Source: DATJGR01 sp041739525 (GTDB lineage: Bacteria; Pseudomonadota; Gammaproteobacteria; Pseudomonadales; Azotimanducaceae). From it: a stretch of DNA of 64,000 nt. A program made the translations under genes and the position numbers. Shown one piece after another: positions 1 through 9,247 of this stretch (its first letter is position 1; each line of letters starts with the position of its first letter). The DNA lies in assembly GCA_041739525.1 (NCBI GenBank), contig JBGSNQ010000165.1:1-64000 (forward strand), read 5' to 3'. The notes beneath the pieces are model-generated. The model made no database searches and was not told the DNA's origin. It saw only the letters and a program-made list of their open reading frames with translations.

Positions 1-59
1 CCGTGTTTGGCCAGGGATGGCCAAACGCGAGCGCCCACGGATGGCTCGAGCGTGTCCGG
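1..59 (+). repeat. Partial copy of the intergenic palindromic repeat (copy D)
   Basis: The left edge holds a perfect 9-bp inverted repeat, GTTTGGCCA (5-13) and TGGCCAAAC (18-26). It is followed by a second weak stem-loop (GAGC at 29-32, GCTC at 44-47) and the tail CTCGAGCGTGTCCG. The second stem and tail match the core of the elements near 13.65 kb and 25.1 kb. The first stem differs from theirs (GCGGCCAT/ATGGCCGC) but is still fully paired. Any left outer arm lies beyond the window. Confidence 0.6.
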
Positions 60-130
60 CGCAACGAGCCCCCACCTCCACCGGGAATCAGCGCTTGAGC
101 GCGCACCGCCACGACGGCATCACAAAACCA

Positions 131-157
131 GAATCAAGCGCTTGCTTGATTCAAGCG
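131..157. promoter_or_regulatory. Candidate operator of the CerR-type TetR regulator
   Basis: AATCAAGC and GCTTGATT form a perfect inverted repeat (132-139 and 144-151) around a 4-nt gap. A further CAAGC half-site follows at 153-157. It lies 45-70 bp upstream of the TTG start of the TetR gene. CerR/YbiH-type regulators are known to use palindromes of this AATCAAG..CTTGATT kind. A weak promoter reading (TTGCTT at 142-147, 17 nt, TATCTT at 165-170) would put the operator over the -35 region, giving autorepression of the efflux operon. Confidence 0.6.
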
Positions 158-200
158 TCTGCTTTATCTTGCACCCCCCGACTGTTACCGAATTACCCAA

Positions 201-923
201 TTGCAGACTTCTACTTCCGATGTCCAGCAGACCGACGCCAAGCGTCGGCTGGTCAGGGCCGCGCTTCAGGTCTTCGCATCGAAGGGCTATGAAGGCGCGT
301 CAACGCGCGAAATCTGCCGCCTCGCCGACGTCAACGTGGCCGGCATTCACTACCACTTCGGCGACAAGGCCTCGCTCTATCGCGAAGTGTTCCGTATTCC
401 GGAGCAGATGGGGCCGTTCCCCATCGAGATGGCCGATCCGAACGTGCCGCTGCGCAGTGCGCTCGTTGCGTTTTATGGCCACATCATGGCGTACATCGCC
501 GCGCCCGAACTGCAGCAGCTGCGGCTTGTGGTGCTGCGTGAAGAACTGCAACCGAGCGGTGCGCTCGAAGGTCTGCCCGACGGTCCACGTCGGATGCACG
601 ACGATCTAACGCGCTTCCTCTGCCGCGCAATCGGCATTTCCCAACCCGACACCGCGCTGCACCATCTCGCCTTCAGCATCGGCGGGGTCGCACTCGTACT
701 CTTCGTGCATCGCGCAGCTGTCAACCAGATCGCACCCGACTTGCTCAGCGACGAGACGGCGCTAACGGACACGATCGAGCGGATGGCCGATCACGGCGCG
801 GCGCTCATTGAAAGCGAGATCGCGCGGCGCCGCCGAACTGCGGGCACGAGTCCTGCATCGCAATCGAAATTGCACGTCACAGCCAGTTTGAAGACCGCAC
901 AGCGGCATACGGAGCGTTCATGA
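201..923 (+). CDS. TetR/AcrR family regulator, CerR-like (DUF1956 C-terminal type)
   Basis: A 240-residue repressor. Residues 12-60 form the TetR helix-turn-helix; the recognition region includes STREICRLADVNVAGIHYHF followed by GDKASLYREVF. The longer ligand domain is of the CerR/YbiH kind. The start is TTG at 201, because the only nearby ATG is in another frame and the HTH begins soon after. The stop overlaps the ATG of the adaptor gene by 4 nt (ATGA), so regulator, adaptor and pump form one operon. A palindrome upstream (131-157) suggests autorepression. The inducer is unknown; in this family they are often hydrophobic drugs or aromatics. Confidence 0.9.
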   Translation: MQTSTSDVQQTDAKRRLVRAALQVFASKGYEGASTREICRLADVNVAGIHYHFGDKASLYREVFRIPEQMGPFPIEMADPNVPLRSALVAFYGHIMAYIAAPELQQLRLVVLREELQPSGALEGLPDGPRRMHDDLTRFLCRAIGISQPDTALHHLAFSIGGVALVLFVHRAAVNQIAPDLLSDETALTDTIERMADHGAALIESEIARRRRTAGTSPASQSKLHVTASLKTAQRHTERS

Positions 924-2059
924 AAATCGGTCGCACGATAAGAGGCTGGGCGATCGGCATCGCGGTGGCGGTGGTGGTTGCCGCGGTGGGTGCTTCCGAG
1001 CTACGGCCGAAAGGCGCCGCGTCGACACCTGCACCGGCGGTTCCGCAACCGACCGTGGCGCTGACGGTGAGCGTCGTTCATCCGGAGCGCGTCGAATGGC
1101 CCGAAGTGATTCAGGCTTCCGGGACGATCACCGCCTGGCAGGAAGCGATCGTTGGCGCAGAAGTCGCCGGATTGCGGCTCGCCGAGTTGATGGTAGACGT
1201 CGGAGACGAGGTCACGAAGGGGCAGGTGCTCGCGCGATTCGACGATGCGACGACGCTCGCCATGGTCCGGCAATCCGAAGCTGCGGTGGCAGAAGCGGAA
1301 GCGAACGTCGCAGAGGCGGAAGCAAACGCACAACGCGCGGAGCGGCTCGGTAAGACCGGGGCCCTCAGCCAACAGGACGCCACGCAATACATGACGCGCG
1401 GACGCACCGCGAAGGCGCAACTGGAGTCGGCCAATGCACGATTGCATAGCCAGAAACTCGCGCTCGCGTACACACGTGTGGTGGCACCCGACGACGGAGT
1501 GATTTCGTCGCGCAAAGCCATGCTCGGAATGGTCGCGTCGCCCGGCGCCGAACTGTTCCGGTTGGTGCGCCAGAATCGCCTCGAATGGCGCGCCGAATTG
1601 ACCGGCGCGCAACTCGCGCAGGTTCAAGTGGGCGACGAAGCAAGCGTACAACTCGTCGACAAGACGATTGCGCACGGCAAGGTCCGGCAGATTGCACCGG
1701 TGCTCGAAGAAAGCACGCGCATCGGCGTCGCATACGTGGAACTCGATCGCAGCGCCGATGCCAACACCGGCGCGCGCGCCGGTATGTACGGCACCGGCAC
1801 GATCACGCTCGGCCATCGCGCCGCGTTGACGCTGCCATCCGACGCAATCGTCCTGCGCGACGGTCACGAATACGTGTTCGTCCTCGGTGCCGACGGTCGT
1901 GTCGCATTGACGAAAGTCGACGTCGGCCGCCGCTTCGGCAACGGAGTGGAGATCAGCGCCGGCGTGAGCGACGACCAACAGGTCGTCGCTGCGGGTGCTG
2001 CATTCCTCAACGACGCAGACACGGTACGCGTGGTGCCGGCGGCAGGGCATCAGTCATGA
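920..2059 (+). CDS. RND efflux periplasmic adaptor (HlyD/MFP family)
   Basis: A 379-residue membrane-fusion protein that would link the inner-membrane RND pump encoded next to an outer-membrane channel. An N-terminal membrane anchor (about residues 10-27) is followed by a Pro-rich stretch. Then come a lipoyl half-motif (near GSEVAGLRLAEL-like sequence), an Ala/Glu-rich coiled coil (about 115-175), the second lipoyl half and a C-terminal beta-barrel and membrane-proximal domain. It overlaps the TetR gene by 4 nt and the pump start by 4 nt (ATGA), so translation is coupled. No outer-membrane factor gene is present in the window, so the pump probably borrows a TolC-like channel. Confidence 0.92.
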   Translation: MKIGRTIRGWAIGIAVAVVVAAVGASELRPKGAASTPAPAVPQPTVALTVSVVHPERVEWPEVIQASGTITAWQEAIVGAEVAGLRLAELMVDVGDEVTKGQVLARFDDATTLAMVRQSEAAVAEAEANVAEAEANAQRAERLGKTGALSQQDATQYMTRGRTAKAQLESANARLHSQKLALAYTRVVAPDDGVISSRKAMLGMVASPGAELFRLVRQNRLEWRAELTGAQLAQVQVGDEASVQLVDKTIAHGKVRQIAPVLEESTRIGVAYVELDRSADANTGARAGMYGTGTITLGHRAALTLPSDAIVLRDGHEYVFVLGADGRVALTKVDVGRRFGNGVEISAGVSDDQQVVAAGAAFLNDADTVRVVPAAGHQS

Positions 2060-5000
2060 GCAGCGGCGGCAACTTCGCCACCTGGTCGATCCGTCAGCCG
2101 ATCCCGCCGATCGTCGCGTTCATTCTGTTGACGCTTGCCGGCATCTACGGCTTCAAACATCTCAACATCACCGACCTGCCAGATATGGATTTTCCGGCCG
2201 TCACGGTGACGGCGGTCATGCAAGGCGCATCGGCGTCGCAGCTCGAAACCGAAGTGACCCGCAAGATCGAAAACGCGGTAGCCACCGTAGGCGACATCGA
2301 GCACATCACGTCGACGGTGACGGAAGGCGTGTCGACCACAGTGGTCATGTTTCATCTCGAGAAAAACCTGTTCGAAGCGTTGAACGACGTGCGGGCGTCG
2401 GTATCGAACATCCGGTCCGATCTGCCGAGCGATCTCGAAGAACCGATCGTCGGCAAAGTGAACACCGCGGGCCAACCGATCCTGACGTTCTCCGTCGCGT
2501 CCGATCGTATGGACGAAGAAGCTTTGTCGTGGTTCGTCGACGATACGGTGTCGCGCAAATTATTGTCGGTGCCGGGGGTCGGCAAGGTCGTGCGAATTGG
2601 CGGCGTGGACCGCGAAGTGCGCATCGAACTCGATCCGGCGCAACTGGCAGCGTTGAATCTCAGCGCGGCCGAGGTATCTCGTCAGCTACGCCGCGTCCAG
2701 CAACAGCTGTCCGGCGGGCGCGGTGAAGTGGGCGACTCGCGCCAATCGATGCGCACGCTCGCGATCGTCAAGCGCGCGGGCGACCTGAACGCACTCGACA
2801 TCACGTTCCCCGACGGGCGCCACATGCGGCTCGACCAGATCGCGACCATTCGCGACACCGTAGCCGACCGGTCGCAACTCGCACTGCTCGACGGCAAGCC
2901 CGTGGTCACCGTGCAGATTCAGCGCTCGCGCGGCACCAGCGCGGTCACCGTCGCCGACTCCGTGACGAAGACCATCGAAGAACTGCAGGCCGCGCATCCC
3001 GGCATCACGTTCACGCTGGTCAGCGATTCCGTGGACATGATCCGCAAAGAATACAAAGCCTCGATGAACATGTTGTGGGAAGGCGCCATCCTCGCCATTG
3101 CGGTGGTCTGGCTGTTCCTTCGCGACTGGCGCGCGACGCTGGTATCGGCATCGGCCCTGCCGCTGTCGATCATCCCGACCTTCGCGGCGATGTACTGGCT
3201 CGGTTTCTCGATGAATACCGTCACGTTGCTCGCGCTTTCGCTCGTGATCGGCTTGCTCGTGGACGATGCGATCGTCGAGGTCGAGAACATCGTGAGGCAC
3301 TTGCGCAACGGCAAACCGCCGCTGCAGGCGGCAATGGACGCTGCCACCGAGATCGGCCTTGCGGTAATCGCCACCAGCATGACGCTGGTCGCCGTGTTCC
3401 TCCCAACGGCCATGATGAGCGGCATTCCAGGGCTCATCTTCAAACAGTTCGGCTGGACCGCGGTGGTGGCCGTGCTCGCGTCGCTGACGGTAGCGCGGTT
3501 GCTCACGCCGATGCTCGCTGCCCGATTCCTGACGCAACACAAGGGTGAGCCGGAGAAGAGCCGCCTGCTCGACTGGTACGTGGGCGTCGCAGCATGGTCG
3601 CTGGAGCACCGTCGCTTCGTCATGATCGCGTCGACCGCGTTCTTCCTCGGTTCGCTCGCGCTGGTCTCGCTGCTGCCCACCAGCTTCATGTCCGCATCCG
3701 ACCGTTCGCAAACGCGGTTGTCGATCGAGATTGCCCCGGGCAGCACGCTCGAGGAAACGCGTCGAGTCGTCGATCAGGTGCTCGCGATCACGAAGACGAT
3801 CCCCGAAATCCGTCAGGTGTTCACCTCGATCGGCGCCGGCGGCGGCGCAATGGGTATGAGCCGTGAAGGCAGCGGCGGTTCGGGTCCGGCCGATCTGCGC
3901 AAAGCCTCGCTGACCATCAACCTGGTGCCGCGTCGCGACCGCGAACGATCACAAACCCAGATCGAAAACGAACTGCGCAAGAAGCTGCTCGACATTCCGG
4001 GCGCACGCTTCACGATCAGCGCAGGCGGCCCTGGCGAAAAGCTGCAACTCGTTCTTTCCGGCGACGACATCGAAAAGCTGCAGCGTGCGGCAAAAGACGT
4101 CGCGCACGATCTGCGCGGCATACACGGCCTCGGCAACGTCACCTCTACCGCGAGCCTGTTGCGTCCCGAAATTCTGATCACGCCCGATTTCGCGCGTGCA
4201 GCCGAGCTCGGCGTCACCGCCGGCAGCATCGGCGAAACGGTGCACGTGGCAACGGCCGGCGACTACGACCAGGCGTTGCCGAAGCTGAACCTGCCGGACC
4301 GGCAGGTCGACATCCGCGTGCAGTTGCCGCTAGAAGCGCGCCGCGATCTCGCCACGATCGAACAGATGCGCGTACCCGGCCGCGACGGACTGGTGCCGTT
4401 GTCGAGCGTCGCGAAAGTCACGATCGGCAGCGGCCCTGCGCAGATCGACCGCTTCGACCGCAGCCGCAACATCAACATCGAGGCCGAATTGGGCGGCCTG
4501 CCGCTCGGCGACATACAACGCCAGGTCGACCAGCTGCCGTCGATCGTCAATCTGCCGGCCGGCATCCGCAAGATCGACTCCGGCGACGGCGAACGTATGA
4601 AAGAGCTGTTCGGCAGCTTCGGCCTCGCAATGGTCACCGGCATTCTGTGCGTTTACATGGTGCTGGTGCTGCTGTTCAAAGACTTCCTGCAGCCGATCAC
4701 CATCCTCGCGGCACTGCCGTTATCGGTGGGCGGTGCATTCCTCGCGCTCCTGTTGTGTCGTCAGTACATGTCGATGCCGGCGATGATCGGATTGCTGATG
4801 CTGATGGGCATCACCACGAAGAACTCGATCCTGCTCGTGGAATACGCGATCGTCGCGATGCGCGATCGCGGCATGGAACAGATCGAAGCCCTGCTCGACG
4901 CATGCCGCAAGCGCGCGCGCCCGATCGTCATGACCACACTCGCGATGATCGCAGGCATGTCGCCGGTAGCGCTCGGCCTCGACTCCGACGGCAGTTTCCG

Positions 5001-5226
5001 CTCACCGATGGCAATCGCCGTGATCGGCGGACTGATCACCTCCACTCTGCTGAGCCTGGTCGTGGTACCGGTCGTCTTCACGTACGTCTACCGGGTACAG
5101 GTCTGGCTGAAGCGGATCGTTGCCGCGAAGCCGATCCCACCGGTTCCTCCGGCACCTGCGGAACAGGTGCCGCAAGCGCCCGCTCCCTACGAGCCTGTAC
5201 AGATCCGTCAGCGCGCTTCTCGGTAG
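2056..5226 (+). CDS. RND efflux transporter, HAE-1/MMPL-type permease
   Basis: A 1056-residue AcrB-like proton-driven efflux pump of the inner membrane. The frame is open further upstream, but the start is ATG 2056: it overlaps the adaptor stop as ATGA and is followed by the family N-terminus (FATWSIRQPIPPIVAFILL). The paired aspartates of the TM4 proton relay are D403/D404 (GLLVDDAIVEVEN). The protein shows the usual duplicated arrangement of TM1, a large periplasmic loop and TM2-6, twice, and is close to the family's usual length. The Pro-rich tail (about residues 1028-1050) is unusual but cytoplasmic. Its last 19 bp overlap the convergent TerC gene. Confidence 0.95.
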   Translation: MSSGGNFATWSIRQPIPPIVAFILLTLAGIYGFKHLNITDLPDMDFPAVTVTAVMQGASASQLETEVTRKIENAVATVGDIEHITSTVTEGVSTTVVMFHLEKNLFEALNDVRASVSNIRSDLPSDLEEPIVGKVNTAGQPILTFSVASDRMDEEALSWFVDDTVSRKLLSVPGVGKVVRIGGVDREVRIELDPAQLAALNLSAAEVSRQLRRVQQQLSGGRGEVGDSRQSMRTLAIVKRAGDLNALDITFPDGRHMRLDQIATIRDTVADRSQLALLDGKPVVTVQIQRSRGTSAVTVADSVTKTIEELQAAHPGITFTLVSDSVDMIRKEYKASMNMLWEGAILAIAVVWLFLRDWRATLVSASALPLSIIPTFAAMYWLGFSMNTVTLLALSLVIGLLVDDAIVEVENIVRHLRNGKPPLQAAMDAATEIGLAVIATSMTLVAVFLPTAMMSGIPGLIFKQFGWTAVVAVLASLTVARLLTPMLAARFLTQHKGEPEKSRLLDWYVGVAAWSLEHRRFVMIASTAFFLGSLALVSLLPTSFMSASDRSQTRLSIEIAPGSTLEETRRVVDQVLAITKTIPEIRQVFTSIGAGGGAMGMSREGSGGSGPADLRKASLTINLVPRRDRERSQTQIENELRKKLLDIPGARFTISAGGPGEKLQLVLSGDDIEKLQRAAKDVAHDLRGIHGLGNVTSTASLLRPEILITPDFARAAELGVTAGSIGETVHVATAGDYDQALPKLNLPDRQVDIRVQLPLEARRDLATIEQMRVPGRDGLVPLSSVAKVTIGSGPAQIDRFDRSRNINIEAELGGLPLGDIQRQVDQLPSIVNLPAGIRKIDSGDGERMKELFGSFGLAMVTGILCVYMVLVLLFKDFLQPITILAALPLSVGGAFLALLLCRQYMSMPAMIGLLMLMGITTKNSILLVEYAIVAMRDRGMEQIEALLDACRKRARPIVMTTLAMIAGMSPVALGLDSDGSFRSPMAIAVIGGLITSTLLSLVVVPVVFTYVYRVQVWLKRIVAAKPIPPVPPAPAEQVPQAPAPYEPVQIRQRASR

Positions 5227-6302
5227 TTGGTTGCGCTTTTGCGGCGCCGTTCTCTCGCGCTGACGATCCAGGAGAGAGCGATACCGCTGGCCAGAATCGA
5301 AGCCACGAGTCCGAGCAAATACAGGTTCGCGTGAGAACCGAAGGTGTCCTTGATCCAGCTCGACGCGAGCATCTTGATCCCGACGATCACCAGCACGATC
5401 GCAATCGAAGGGTTCAGGTAGCGGAACCGGTCGAGTAGACCGGCAAGTGCGAAGTACAACGAACGCAGCCCGAGCATCGCGAATACGTTGCTGGTGAACA
5501 CCAGGAAGGGATCGGTGGTGATCGCGAAGACCGCCGGTATCGAGTCGACTGCAAACACGAGGTCGCTCAACTCGACGACGACTAGCGCGAGACCGAGCGG
5601 CGTGAGCATCAGCGCGCCTGTCTTCGCCTTCTCTGCGATCGTATCGGGCCTGCATGGCGCACCCGGCACCGGCGGTTCGTGCGCTTCATCGGTGCCGGCG
5701 CGAACCACGAAATGGCTGCCGTGGAATTGCGCCGTCACAGGAATGAAGCGACGCACCAGGCGCATCACCGGATTCCGTTCCAGGTCACCGGCTTCCATCT
5801 TGTCGAAGAACATGCGAATGCCGGTGATGATCAGGAAGGCGCCGAATACATACAGAATCCAATGGAAGCGCGCGATGAGCGCAGCACCGATTGCAATCAT
5901 GATGCCGCGCATGATGATCGCCCCGATGATTCCCCAGAACAGCACCCGATGCTGGTACCGCGGTGCAACGCCGAAAAACGCGAACACCGACACCATGACG
6001 ACGACGTTGTCGGCGCTCAATGACTGCTCGACGATATAACCGGTCAGGTATTTCGTGAGCGCCATTTCGCCGTTGTTGACCATGCCGTCGACGGAGTCGA
6101 CAGCGAGGCCGAGGCCGAACCACTGCAGTTCGTACGCGAAGTAGACGAAGATCCCGAAACCGAGCCCTAACGAGATCCAGCAGGCGCACCGGATGAGCGC
6201 TTCACGAAACTTGACCGCGTGCGGATTGCGCTGAAAGACGCCGAGATCGAGCGCGAGCATGGCAAGGATGAAGACGACGAATCCGATCCACAACAACAGC
6301 AA
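5208..6302 (-). CDS. TerC/Alx family integral membrane protein
   Basis: A 364-residue polytopic membrane protein. Family hallmarks are visible: LDLGVFQR near the N-terminus, LSADNVVVM around residue 95 and DLVFAVDSIPAVFAI around residue 245. The Asp residues in these membrane segments belong to the family's metal-transport site. Characterised relatives (Alx, MntP-linked TerC proteins) export manganese or supply metal to exported proteins; older names call them tellurium resistance proteins. A cytoplasmic loop (about 190-225) separates the halves. The 3' end overlaps the convergent RND gene by 19 bp. No yybP-ykoY riboswitch could be seen in the 83-bp leader. Confidence 0.88.
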   Translation of the reverse strand: MLLLWIGFVVFILAMLALDLGVFQRNPHAVKFREALIRCACWISLGLGFGIFVYFAYELQWFGLGLAVDSVDGMVNNGEMALTKYLTGYIVEQSLSADNVVVMVSVFAFFGVAPRYQHRVLFWGIIGAIIMRGIMIAIGAALIARFHWILYVFGAFLIITGIRMFFDKMEAGDLERNPVMRLVRRFIPVTAQFHGSHFVVRAGTDEAHEPPVPGAPCRPDTIAEKAKTGALMLTPLGLALVVVELSDLVFAVDSIPAVFAITTDPFLVFTSNVFAMLGLRSLYFALAGLLDRFRYLNPSIAIVLVIVGIKMLASSWIKDTFGSHANLYLLGLVASILASGIALSWIVSARERRRKSATNYREAR

Positions 6303-6385
6303 TCCGACACCCCGTTAGTACGACACGCAATTGCCCCACCGCGATTGACCGCGGATTCTCCCCTCCCTCTCCTCGAATTCGTGCG

Positions 6386-7567
6386 TCAGTCGGGTAAGCC
6401 CAATACCCGCTTCGCAATGATGTTCAACTGAACTTCAGCCGTTCCGCCTGCGATTGTGGCCGACTTCTGCCGCAACCATGTCCGCGTTGTGGAGATTTCT
6501 TCGTCGGTAAAGGCCTCTCCCTCCCAACCGACGCCTCTGAACCCCATCGCCGCTATCGAAAGCTCGGTGCGCTCCTTCGCGAGGATCGCGCCCGAGAGCT
6601 TCACCGCCGAGGATGCGAACCCCGGCGCCCGCGCCTGCGTTTCTTCAATGACGCGCCGCTGCGTTAAGCGGTACGCGTGCTGGTTCATTTCGTGCCGCGT
6701 CACTGCGGAGCGCTGGTCGTCGTCGGCAATACGACCGGCGTGTTCGCCGACATAGGCCCTGACGATTTCGAACAGGGGCGTTTCCGCAACGCGGCCTTGA
6801 GTTCCCGAGATGTTGATACCGGCATGCGTCGAGCGCTCGTACTGCAACAGTCGTTTACCGACGGTCCAGCCCTGGTTCAGCGGCCCAACGACATCGTCGC
6901 GGCGCGCCACGGCGTCTTCGAACAACGTTTCGTTGAACGGCGAACTGCCGCTGATCAACCGGATCGGGCGCACCTGCACTCCGCTCTGATTCATGTCGAT
7001 CAGCATGAGGCTGATGCCGTCGTGCTTCGGCGCAACGGGGTCGGTGCGGACCAGCGCGAAGATGTAGTCCGATTCCATCGCATCCGACGTCCACGTTTTG
7101 CGGCCGTTGATGATGTAGCGATCGCCGTCGAGCACGGCGCGGGTGCTCAGATTCGCAAGGTCGGAGCCGGCACCCGGTTCGGAGTAGCCCATACACCAGC
7201 CGCCTTCACCGCGCGCGATGCCGGGAAGCCAGCGCGCCTTCTGCTCCGGCGTGCCGTAGTCGAGCAACGTGGGGCCGATGTAGTTGACGCCCCGCCCGGT
7301 CAGAGGCGAGCGCGCATCGATGCGCCGCAACTCTTCGAGCAACACGAGATACTGCGCCGGTGTCAGCTCTGCGCCGCCGTATTGGCGTGGCCACGTCGGC
7401 ACCGTCCAGCCGCGCGCAGCCATCCGTTCCAGCCACACGCGAGCATCGTCCTCGAGACGCACCCGGGTAGCACCCCACGGGATCTGACCGGGACCGCGCG
7501 CACCGGCCGGGCAGTTTTCCGCCAACCACTCGCGCGTTTCCTCACGGAACGATTCGATCGCGCTCAT
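6386..7567 (-). CDS. Acyl-CoA dehydrogenase family protein
   Basis: A 393-residue FAD-dependent acyl-CoA dehydrogenase with the three-domain fold: N-terminal helices, a middle beta domain (GYSEPGAGSDLANLSTRA, NGRKTWTSDAME) and a C-terminal helical domain ending in the flavin and subunit contact TIAGGTAEVQLNIIAKRVLG. It would introduce an alpha-beta double bond into an acyl-CoA, probably a branched or cyclic one, since the sequence resembles the FadE17/ActB-like group more than short-chain enzymes. The start is set at ATG 7567 (MSAIESFREE), preceded by GGAAG, rather than 45 nt upstream. No other fatty-acid gene is adjacent. Confidence 0.9.
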   Translation of the reverse strand: MSAIESFREETREWLAENCPAGARGPGQIPWGATRVRLEDDARVWLERMAARGWTVPTWPRQYGGAELTPAQYLVLLEELRRIDARSPLTGRGVNYIGPTLLDYGTPEQKARWLPGIARGEGGWCMGYSEPGAGSDLANLSTRAVLDGDRYIINGRKTWTSDAMESDYIFALVRTDPVAPKHDGISLMLIDMNQSGVQVRPIRLISGSSPFNETLFEDAVARRDDVVGPLNQGWTVGKRLLQYERSTHAGINISGTQGRVAETPLFEIVRAYVGEHAGRIADDDQRSAVTRHEMNQHAYRLTQRRVIEETQARAPGFASSAVKLSGAILAKERTELSIAAMGFRGVGWEGEAFTDEEISTTRTWLRQKSATIAGGTAEVQLNIIAKRVLGLPD

Positions 7568-7654
7568 CGATACTTCCAGAGAGAGTCTGTTGGGAGCCGC
7601 TATCGCGGGCACCGTGCCGCGATCATCTGGGAATGCGCCCGTAAGCGCAAACCG

Positions 7655-9238
7655 TCAGAGGTACTTTTCGAGTGGCAGCATCGCGATGAACCCCGACTGC
7701 GTTCTGCGCCACCATGACGTGTCGGGTTCGCGATGCATCGTAATGACCGTACCATCGCGCTCAGTGGTCCACGTCAGTTCGCCGTTCTGAAGCGTAACGT
7801 GCCAGCTGTTCTCCGGCTGCATGTTCAGGGTGATCGCGTTCGTCACCTGGCGCGCCAGTTCCGGGCTCTCGATGATCAGCCCCGATTCCGCATTCAGATA
7901 GGCCGAACGCATGTTGAGATTCATCGAGCCGACGTACACCGTCCTATCGTCGAACACGAACGATTTCGCGTGCAATCCGAAGATCCGTTCCAACGAACAC
8001 TCTCCGACCCCCACGAGCGCCCGGCACGATGCGGCGTCCGGTCTCAGTTCGTAGATGTCGATTTCACTTGCCAAGATCGGCTCGCGGCGCCGCGCATACG
8101 CCGCGTGGTTGGCGGTGACGTCGTTCGACGACAACGAATTCGTCAGGGCGCGAATCGATACGCCGCGCGAGCGGATGTCCTGAATCACCGACAAACTCGG
8201 ATCGTCGAGCACCAGATACGCCGATTCGATGAGGATTTCGTGCTGTGCCGCCTGCGCCAGCTGGCCGAAAGCTCTTGCAGCTACCTGGATGTTCGACGTC
8301 TCGGCAACGGCGTCGCCGCGCGGTGGCGAGTCGTAAACGAGCTGCGCCGGCGCCCACACCATGCGCGCCTTCGAACCTTCGAAAACGCGAAGCGCACCCT
8401 GTGCGTCCTCGGGCAGGTCGATCTTCATCTCGCGCAACGTTGCGCCGGTCCTGCGCGCGTCGTCGAGCTGCATCTGCGTCTCTGCGTCGGACAGCCGCTT
8501 CGACGACAGCGCTGCGATCGGGTACGTCAGCTCGCTGTTCCAGAACGCATCGAACATCGTGCCGACCTGATCGACGATCGGTCCTATCACTTCCACATCG
8601 CGGTCGCGAAACACCAGGCCGGGGTTCACGTCGAAATACTCGTCGCCGATGTTGCGCCCGCCAACGATCGTTACGGCGCCATCCACCGTAAACGACTTGT
8701 TGTGCATGCGCCGGTTCAAGCGCGAGAAGTCGGTGACGAGGTCCAGCAGCTTGCGTGCGCCGTCACGCTGTGGGAACGGGTTGTAGATGCGGATTTCGAC
8801 GTTGCGGTGCGCGTCGAGCGCGGCAATCGTCGCGTCGCGTCCGGCCACGTTGATGTCGTCGAGCAACAGGCGCACGCGCACACCGCGTTCCGCGGCGGCA
8901 TAAATCGCGTGGGCCATGTACTGGCCCGTGAGGTCGCTGTTCCAGATGTAGTACTGCGCGTCGATGGAACGTTGCGCAGCATCGATCAACGCGATGCGTT
9001 CGGTGAATGCATCGACGCCGCCGTCGAGAATGCGCACGCCGGAGAGACCCGCATGTGCTGCCGCAGCTCGTTCACTGAGCCGACCCAGCTCAGTCGCGGT
9101 CGGTTCGCTGATGTGTTGCGAAGCCACCCGGTCTGCCGGCAGCGGCAACGGCCCACAGGCGGCAAAACACCCGCACAGCGTCGCAAGGGCAATGGTTAGA
9201 GCGCGCACGCGAGAACCGAGGTGCAAAGTGATGAACAC
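7655..9238 (-). CDS. Phospholipase D family lipoprotein (cardiolipin synthase-like)
   Basis: A 527-residue protein with two HxKx4D catalytic motifs, at H179/K181/D186 (HNKSFTVD) and H423/K425/D430 (HAKSFVFD), each followed by the usual GGRN or GSMN sequence. This is the PLD superfamily arrangement found in ClsC/YmdC-type cardiolipin synthases. The N-terminus is a signal peptide with a plausible lipobox ending at C28 (FAAC), so the enzyme is probably a periplasm-facing lipoprotein. Transphosphatidylation or phosphodiesterase activity on phospholipids is likely; the exact substrate is open. It lies 9 bp downstream of the toroid gene and probably shares its transcript. Confidence 0.88.
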   Translation of the reverse strand: MFITLHLGSRVRALTIALATLCGCFAACGPLPLPADRVASQHISEPTATELGRLSERAAAAHAGLSGVRILDGGVDAFTERIALIDAAQRSIDAQYYIWNSDLTGQYMAHAIYAAAERGVRVRLLLDDINVAGRDATIAALDAHRNVEIRIYNPFPQRDGARKLLDLVTDFSRLNRRMHNKSFTVDGAVTIVGGRNIGDEYFDVNPGLVFRDRDVEVIGPIVDQVGTMFDAFWNSELTYPIAALSSKRLSDAETQMQLDDARRTGATLREMKIDLPEDAQGALRVFEGSKARMVWAPAQLVYDSPPRGDAVAETSNIQVAARAFGQLAQAAQHEILIESAYLVLDDPSLSVIQDIRSRGVSIRALTNSLSSNDVTANHAAYARRREPILASEIDIYELRPDAASCRALVGVGECSLERIFGLHAKSFVFDDRTVYVGSMNLNMRSAYLNAESGLIIESPELARQVTNAITLNMQPENSWHVTLQNGELTWTTERDGTVITMHREPDTSWWRRTQSGFIAMLPLEKYL

Positions 9239-9247
9239 TTACGGAGA

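Noticed and set aside
1001..2050. Long open frame antisense to the first RND adaptor gene, about 350 residues.
   Set aside because: It mirrors the codon bias of the gene on the opposite strand, lacks a ribosome-binding site and any family motif, and the adaptor fits the operon.
1585..2055. N-terminal extension of the first RND pump.
   Set aside because: The extension is Arg-rich, overlaps the adaptor gene, and the family N-terminus begins at ATG 2056 with an ATGA junction.
6303..6385. A yybP-ykoY manganese riboswitch in front of the TerC-like gene.
   Set aside because: The leader is only 83 bp and does not show the conserved loop sequences of that riboswitch.
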